In this document: in pieces, positions 58,765-64,000 of the stretch
Layout of the letters: every line of letters begins with the position of its first letter
Numbering within the stretch: the first letter of the stretch is position 1
Made by a program: the position numbers and the translations under genes
DNA from: Linnemannia hyalina
Taxonomy: Eukaryota; Mortierellomycota; Mortierellomycetes; Mortierellales; Mortierellaceae
Assembly (NCBI GenBank): GCA_019671135.1
Contig: JAHRHY010000009.1
Location: 496,001-560,000, forward strand
Direction: 5' to 3'
DNA: 64,000 bases
The notes under the pieces: model-generated
What the model saw: only the letters and a program-made list of their open reading frames with translations
Told to the model about the DNA's origin: nothing
Database searches by the model: none

Positions 58765-59464
58765 ATGGTCAAGTTCACCTCCATCATCGTCGCCACCGTC
58801 GCGTTCTTTGCCGCCACGGCATCCGCCCAGATTAGCACCGCACCCCTCGAGGTCACCGCTAGACAACTCGAGCGTCGTAATGTTGGCCCCGGCTCCATTG
58901 TCAAACGTAACGACGTTTCTACCGCCGAACAAAAGATCATCCTCGATACTCATAACAAGTACCGCGCCCGCCACGGTGCTCCCCCGTTGACTTGGAACGC
59001 CCAGGCTGCCGCCTTTGGAAACAACTGGATCCAGGCCTGTCAGTTCAAGCACAGCGGTGGCAAGGTATGAATTTCTTTTTCACGTTGTACAAAAGGTGAT
59101 TTCTATCGAGGTAGTAACATTTGCATCTAAGCAACCAGTGAACTGACTTCGTGATCTCCTTTCTTCTCTCCATTCTGTTTATATTCTCTCCCAATAGTAC
59201 GGAGAGAACTTGGCCGCAGGTTACAAGGACTTCAAGACTGGCATTGACGCCTGGTACAACGAGGTCAGCAAGTACAACTACAAGAACCCCGGTTTCTCCA
59301 TGACCACTGGTCACTTCACCCAGGTCGTCTGGAAGGACACCACGTCTGTCGGATGCGCCAAGAAGTTCTGCCCTGGATCCAACTGGACTATCTACATCTG
59401 CAACTATGACCCCCCAGGCAACTACGAGGGCGAGTACGAGCAGAACGTCTTGCCTGCCAAGTAA
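58765..59464 (+). CDS. Secreted CAP/PR-1 protein
   Basis: Exons 58765-59064 and 59198-59464 join in phase 0 into 188 residues, a compact CAP protein. A signal peptide (MVKFTSIIVATVAFFAATAS) is followed by a short pro-segment with dibasic sites (LERRN, IVKRND) that suit Kex2 cleavage just before the CAP domain. The domain reads HNKYRARHGAPPLTWNAQ, YGENLAAGYKDFKTG, GHFTQVVWKDTTSVGCAK and YICNYDPPGNYEGEY. Exon 2 is nearly identical in protein sequence to that of the third gene, including the ICNYDPPGNY end, which points to recent duplication. It probably acts outside the cell in lipid binding, as for yeast Pry proteins; whether it has a role in interaction with other organisms cannot be told from sequence. 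Confidence 0.93.
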
Positions 59465-62322
59465 ATGGCGAGTAGTGGGGCGTTTTCTTTGGATAGTGAA
59501 TGGTAACAGAAGAAAACTCGAATGGAGCGACAAGCTGGTCTTGCGTTCTTGTTTTGGCACAAAAAAAACACTTCATCCTCAATATTCCCTTGCTTTACAT
59601 TCCCTTCTGTACTTTACAACATTCTCGACTCTGGCAAAGCAGTACCCTTCCCTTTAAAACACACAGACACAAACAAAAAGTACACACGCATCCAATAAAA
59701 AACATCATTGATACCCTACGCACATAACGACTTGGGTGAAGAAAGTTATGAATAGGGCGTACATTTGCTTGCTGTATACTAGAAAATGAACGACGATGAA
59801 CTCCAATGCGTCGCCGATGCGTTACTCGACCCATAGACGCGTCCAATTTTTTTGGTGTCGATGAGGGAACCATTTCTGAAATGCGTCCCAGATCCATGTA
59901 AATGGAGAGAAGAATGATATTCGAATCTGAGACATTCATGTACCCTTGATTCTAGGGCCGGCGCCGTCACCCCTCGATCTCCGCATGAACAATGATCCCG
60001 CCGATCACTTGAAACCTAACCCTATGAGCCTGGTGTGCTTGCGTCTTTATGCTGCTCCATTTAATGGCATCTTTATAACTTTGCTCGCGTTGCGGTCCGA
60101 AGGAACGTAAAAAGACAATACTTTCATAGCGCGCAATGTAACCAGGCGATGGAACTGCATCTAGTCTGCCTTTGTCATAGCACTTTCCTGGCATCACCCT
60201 TTTTTTACAAAACGCTTTTGTTATCTGATCGAGAATTGAGCGAGGTCCCTTTCCTCCTCCCCTCTCCCCCGATAACACACACATACATACGACTCAATAA
60301 ACGCGCCCTTGAAAAAAAGGCTTGCACATTGTTGGAGAAGCACGCCAGGTGGTCAACGAAAATGAGTCCAAGAAACTTTAGACCCTTCGTTCCTGAATAT
60401 TAGTGGCAAACGTCGGTTTGTGACAAGGACATTTTTTTCTTCTGAAGGGCCTGACCTCACACATCCAATCTCCAACACAACCATCGGAGGTTAGAAAGGA
60501 AGGTTCAGTTTTTCTCTCAAGACACACATTCAATGTGTTGGCGCCCATCATTGTGTGCTCCCGTCGTTATAGATTACAGTTCCTCCCTTTATTTTCATTT
60601 TCTCACCCCCCATGGCACCAGTGCTCATGTAAAAAAAGTGGGGCCAACATTAGCAAACGAATGAAGGATACCATCGTGGATGGTACCCTTGTCTCATTTC
60701 GACACCCCTAATCCGTCCTATGCGATGAGAAGATGTCCATGCCATGTACTTCCCACAACAGCGTGTCTGGGCGATCGATCTTGTTCCATCAATCGGTCGC
60801 GACTCGCGACAGAATACTTTCCCTCCTCCTCTCAACACATTCTCTGGTTGTAGTCCGGTAATGGTGGAGACAAAAGAAACCACTCCGCGTCCCACTGCCC
60901 TCCTTTTTGATTAATTTTTTTTCAACCATCAAAAACTCCTATTTTACCGCATTAGCTCTCTCTTTCATATCCGCATTTTGTGGAAGATGGGCAAGGAGGA
61001 CGGCGACGGTGGCCGGCGGGACCTGTTGTTAGAAGAAAAAAGCAAACGTACAGGTACAACGAAGGATATATTGCAATTGAACAGCTTCTTTGTGTTTGTT
61101 CAAGTTCAAGACCAAATGCAGGTTTGTACGACCGTACTAATGCAACTAGTGCAATATTACATGATGGGAGTAAAATTGTTTCTTCATCAACGGAACACGC
61201 CATTCGTGGTGCAACGTTTGACAGGTACAGGTCGGGACTTGGGTTAGAGTGTGGAGAGAATGGAGAGATTGAGGGTAGTAGGGAGGGATTAAAAAGGGCT
61301 ACCTCCCTTGGGATTGCTTTGTTTATGTTTTCGCCCCATGTTGTGAGTATGGTGCTCACTGAGAAATGTCGTTGGAAATGGGTTAATAACTACCGCGTGA
61401 GACAGGGGGAATAACGAATGCTCTTACGAAAACAAAAATGGACTGTGAGAAAAAGGAGCAGAAGTGGAATGGACATGCATACAGTGGTATCCATTGTTTC
61501 GAATCATGTCGGCGCCCACTTTCATTGTTTAGAGAAAAATAGGAGCCGTCTTCTTTTCTCACACAGTCTCCGACCCTTGTTTGTATTGGAGGTGGATACC
61601 CACATGAGAGAGAGAGAGGGGAGGGTCGCCCACGCATGATAAGCATACAAAAATGGGGAATGACAGAAAATATTTGAACGCATTAAAGGGTCTGTGATTC
61701 CCAGGGGAAAAGTGTTGTCGAACGTCGTTTCTTTTTGTCATTCCCGCAACGTGCGTCCAGACTCTCTCTCTCTGCAAGGGATACTTTTCAGGAACGTAAA
61801 GAAGAATGAGAAGATAGGGGAGAGAACCCAATTTGGCGACCAAATAAGGCCTCGTATATTGTAATTTCACACTTGCTGCTCTCAACTTGTTTTTCAATTG
61901 TGTTTGGAAAGAAAAAAAAGGTACCTTTTTTGCTTCACAACAGCGGGCAGACGCCTTAATGAGAGGGATAGAGTTCTGTCTGTCTGTCTGTCTGTCTGTT
62001 TTCCTGTTATCTGTCTATTCTGTGTCTATCTCACAGCAACCCCACTGGCTACCCCTCTTCTTTTCCCGTCCTTGTGATTCCCTCCGTTCCCTTGCAGGCG
62101 TTTGATTTTTGTTGTATAAAAGACAAAGCCCCTGCCCACTTTTTTTTGTTCTTCATCCCCTCCTTCTCTCTTTCTCACTCACCCCTCACAGCTTTCTACA
62201 AGCACCCAATAACAAATACCCTTTCTCCTTCTCGCTCTCTCCCGCCACTAAAACAAACAACAATCTCTCCTCCCTCTTTTACGAACAACCCTCACCCTCA
62301 CCCACACCAACAAACAACAATC
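59465..62322. other. Spacer between second and third CAP genes
   Basis: About 2.9 kb with no supported gene. It includes a CTGT tetranucleotide repeat at about 61976-61999 and a leader after the TATA box at 62115. Open frames on both strands (for example 59967-60284 minus) lack introns, neighbours or recognised motifs. Confidence 0.45.
62115..62122 (+). promoter_or_regulatory. TATA box of the third CAP gene
   Basis: TATAAAAG, 208 bases before the ATG at 62323. Confidence 0.6.
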
Positions 62323-63089
62323 ATGGTCAAGTTCACTACCCTCCTTGTCGCCACCGTTGCGATCTTTGCCGCCTCAGCCTCGGCCCAGGTCAGCACCCCT
62401 CCCCGCGAGTTTAACGCCGCTTCCCTCCCCTTTGACGAGTCCGAGGGCAACTACACCATCTCTGGCAACGATATCCACCTCGAGAAGCGTGCCGCCAAGA
62501 CCAACGTTCTCTCTGCTGCCGAGCAAAAGAGTATCCTCGATACCCACAACAAGTACCGCGCCCGCCACGGTGCCAAGCCCTTGAAGTGGAACACCAAGGC
62601 TGCTGCCTTTGGCGATAACTGGATCCAGGCTTGTCAGTTCAAGCACAGCGGTGGCAAGGTGTGTACATGATCCTTTGGCATAATTATGTGCTCTTGTCTC
62701 TCTCTCTCCTTCTGCTTTATCCATCTTCTTCGCTGCGATCGATTGCATTGCAACTATCGACCAATGGGCTCATCTTTTTCACTCCCCTCACATTTATTTT
62801 TCCCTCCACAAATTAATAGTACGGAGAGAACTTGGCTGCCGGCTACAAGAACTTCAAGACCGGTATCGACGCCTGGTACAACGAGGTCAGCAAGTACAAC
62901 TACAAGAACCCTGGGTTCTCCATGGCCACCGGTCACTTCACCCAGGTCGTCTGGAAGGGCTCCAAGACTGTCGGATGCGCCAAGAAGTTCTGCCCTGGAT
63001 CCAACTGGACTATCTACATCTGCAACTATGACCCCCCAGGCAACTACCAGGGCGAGTTCAAGAAGAACGTCTTGCCTCGCAAGAAGTAA
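62323..63089 (+). CDS. Secreted CAP/PR-1 protein
   Basis: Exons 62323-62658 and 62820-63089 join in phase 0 into 201 residues. A signal peptide (MVKFTTLLVATVAIFAASAS) is followed by a pro-segment with an NYT glycosylation site and a Kex2-type site, HLEKR/AAKT. The CAP domain reads HNKYRARHGAKPLKWNTK, CQFKHSGGK, YGENLAAGYKNF, GHFTQVVWKGSKTVGCAK and YICNYDPPGNYQGEF, ending in a basic tail LPRKK. The intron sits at the same codon as in the other two genes. Compared with the second gene most changes lie in the pro-segment, with the catalytic-like cavity residues unchanged. Its promoter has the same TATA spacing as its paralogues, so shared regulation is plausible. Confidence 0.93.
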
Positions 63090-64000
63090 AAACATTTCTC
63101 TTCTAGCTTGCCTTTACCATGAAAAATATATGGAGAAGATGGGAGGCGGTTTTTGGTTGAATGAGGAAGGAACTCGGCTGGTTCGAGTTTCTTCTGTTTA
63201 ATACGAAAAATAAATCGATCTTCATATATCTCCTATCTTTCAAATTGTGATGTGCAACGACTGATGGAAGGACTCGGGCGAAGCAAACGGACAGCATTCT
63301 GATATCACCTCACCCTTCCAAATGATTAAAACCAAAAGACTGGAATAGTGGACGCGTTCTGTAGCTGGGAAGCATGTGATGGAGTCAGAGAACGAGCCCC
63401 GAAGATATCGTCGATCTTATATCTCTTGGAGTACTCTTTTTTCCTTCTCATGACAGAGCGAGGGAGGATAGGATAACAACAAAGGAGCGTCCTTTAGCAA
63501 ACCAATCTAAACACGCTTTGCCTTGTCGAGGTATCCATTTACCTTCGACATAGTCTGTCATTCACTGAAAGATGATCTCCCAGCATGCATGTAGGCCTCA
63601 CTCCTCCATTTCCTACCCTCTCGCCATCAACATGTTTCTGAGAAATAGTGGCACCTCAATTGTGGCTTATCTCCTCTAGCCATCAAATTGAGGCTTATCA
63701 TCTCCAATGCAAGGGAGGCGAGGCTTCGCAAACATCTGTCCTTCTTGCTTTTCTAATTGGTTGAGTTGAGTTTATGCGTATCCCAGCCCCATGTGTCGCA
63801 TGTCGATCGCGCACACGTTGTTCCTTTCAGTGCCACTACTGTACCTCCATCACACCCACCTGTCCGCTTAAACAAATGGCACTATATTTACGCGGTCTAA
63901 TACAACGTAGAGGGGTGAAGGAGGAATACGAGAAGATAAGCATCATCGAGCATACCATACCATGCCGCACCAACATCTTCCTCCACGGTCTTTCCTATTT
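63090..64000. other. 3' flank at the right edge
   Basis: No gene is supported; open frames are short and of random composition. Confidence 0.45.

Noticed and set aside
59967..60284. 105-codon minus frame ending RFQVIGGIIVHAEIEG
   Set aside because: Looks somewhat protein-like but has no recognised motif, splice context or partner; too weak to annotate.

Overview
The window looks like nuclear DNA of an early-diverging filamentous fungus, most likely Mortierellomycotina or a relative (inference from gene content and architecture). Genes carry short GT-AG introns and often lie behind long pyrimidine-rich leaders. They include a fungal-type ribonucleotide reductase R1, a Sit4-associated (SAPS) protein, Dre2, an N-terminally anchored multicopper oxidase and an Ecl1-like zinc protein. 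Exon structures were assembled by hand from splice sites and reading phase; each spliced gene called with high confidence closes in frame.

Left part (1-24 kb): a low-complexity N-terminus running off the left edge; a gene with a SUMO-interaction-like motif behind three MluI cell-cycle boxes; a Pcd1-type CoA diphosphatase; a 1126-residue Gln-rich coiled-coil protein; a seven-exon multicopper oxidase divergent from a GPI-anchored phosphoesterase; the eight-exon R1 gene, also with two MluI boxes upstream; a frameshifted fragment of the Fanzor-linked N-terminal module; and a promethin/LDAF1-like lipid-droplet protein.

Accessory core (24.7-32 kb): a broken Argonaute gene, deleted between its N and PIWI domains and split by a 408-bp solo LTR with a 5-bp target duplication; a diverged tandem repeat array; then the main discovery candidate, a five-exon gene predicted to encode 1351 residues that joins an XPG/FEN1-like flap-nuclease domain to a C-terminal Fanzor (eukaryotic TnpB-like) RuvC nuclease with zinc ribbon. 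A series of short stem-loops follows its stop codon.

Right part (32-64 kb): an Ecl1-like gene; a gene-poor stretch with one possible secreted-protein exon and a decayed leucine-rich-repeat gene; a small GPI-type cell-wall protein; class II fumarase with two alternative first exons that predict mitochondrial and cytosolic forms; an eleven-exon SAPS phosphatase regulator; Dre2; and three co-oriented secreted CAP/PR-1 genes, one carrying a large Gly/Asp-rich repeat domain. There is no sign of a metabolic cluster. Housekeeping genes flank a region shaped by mobile elements.
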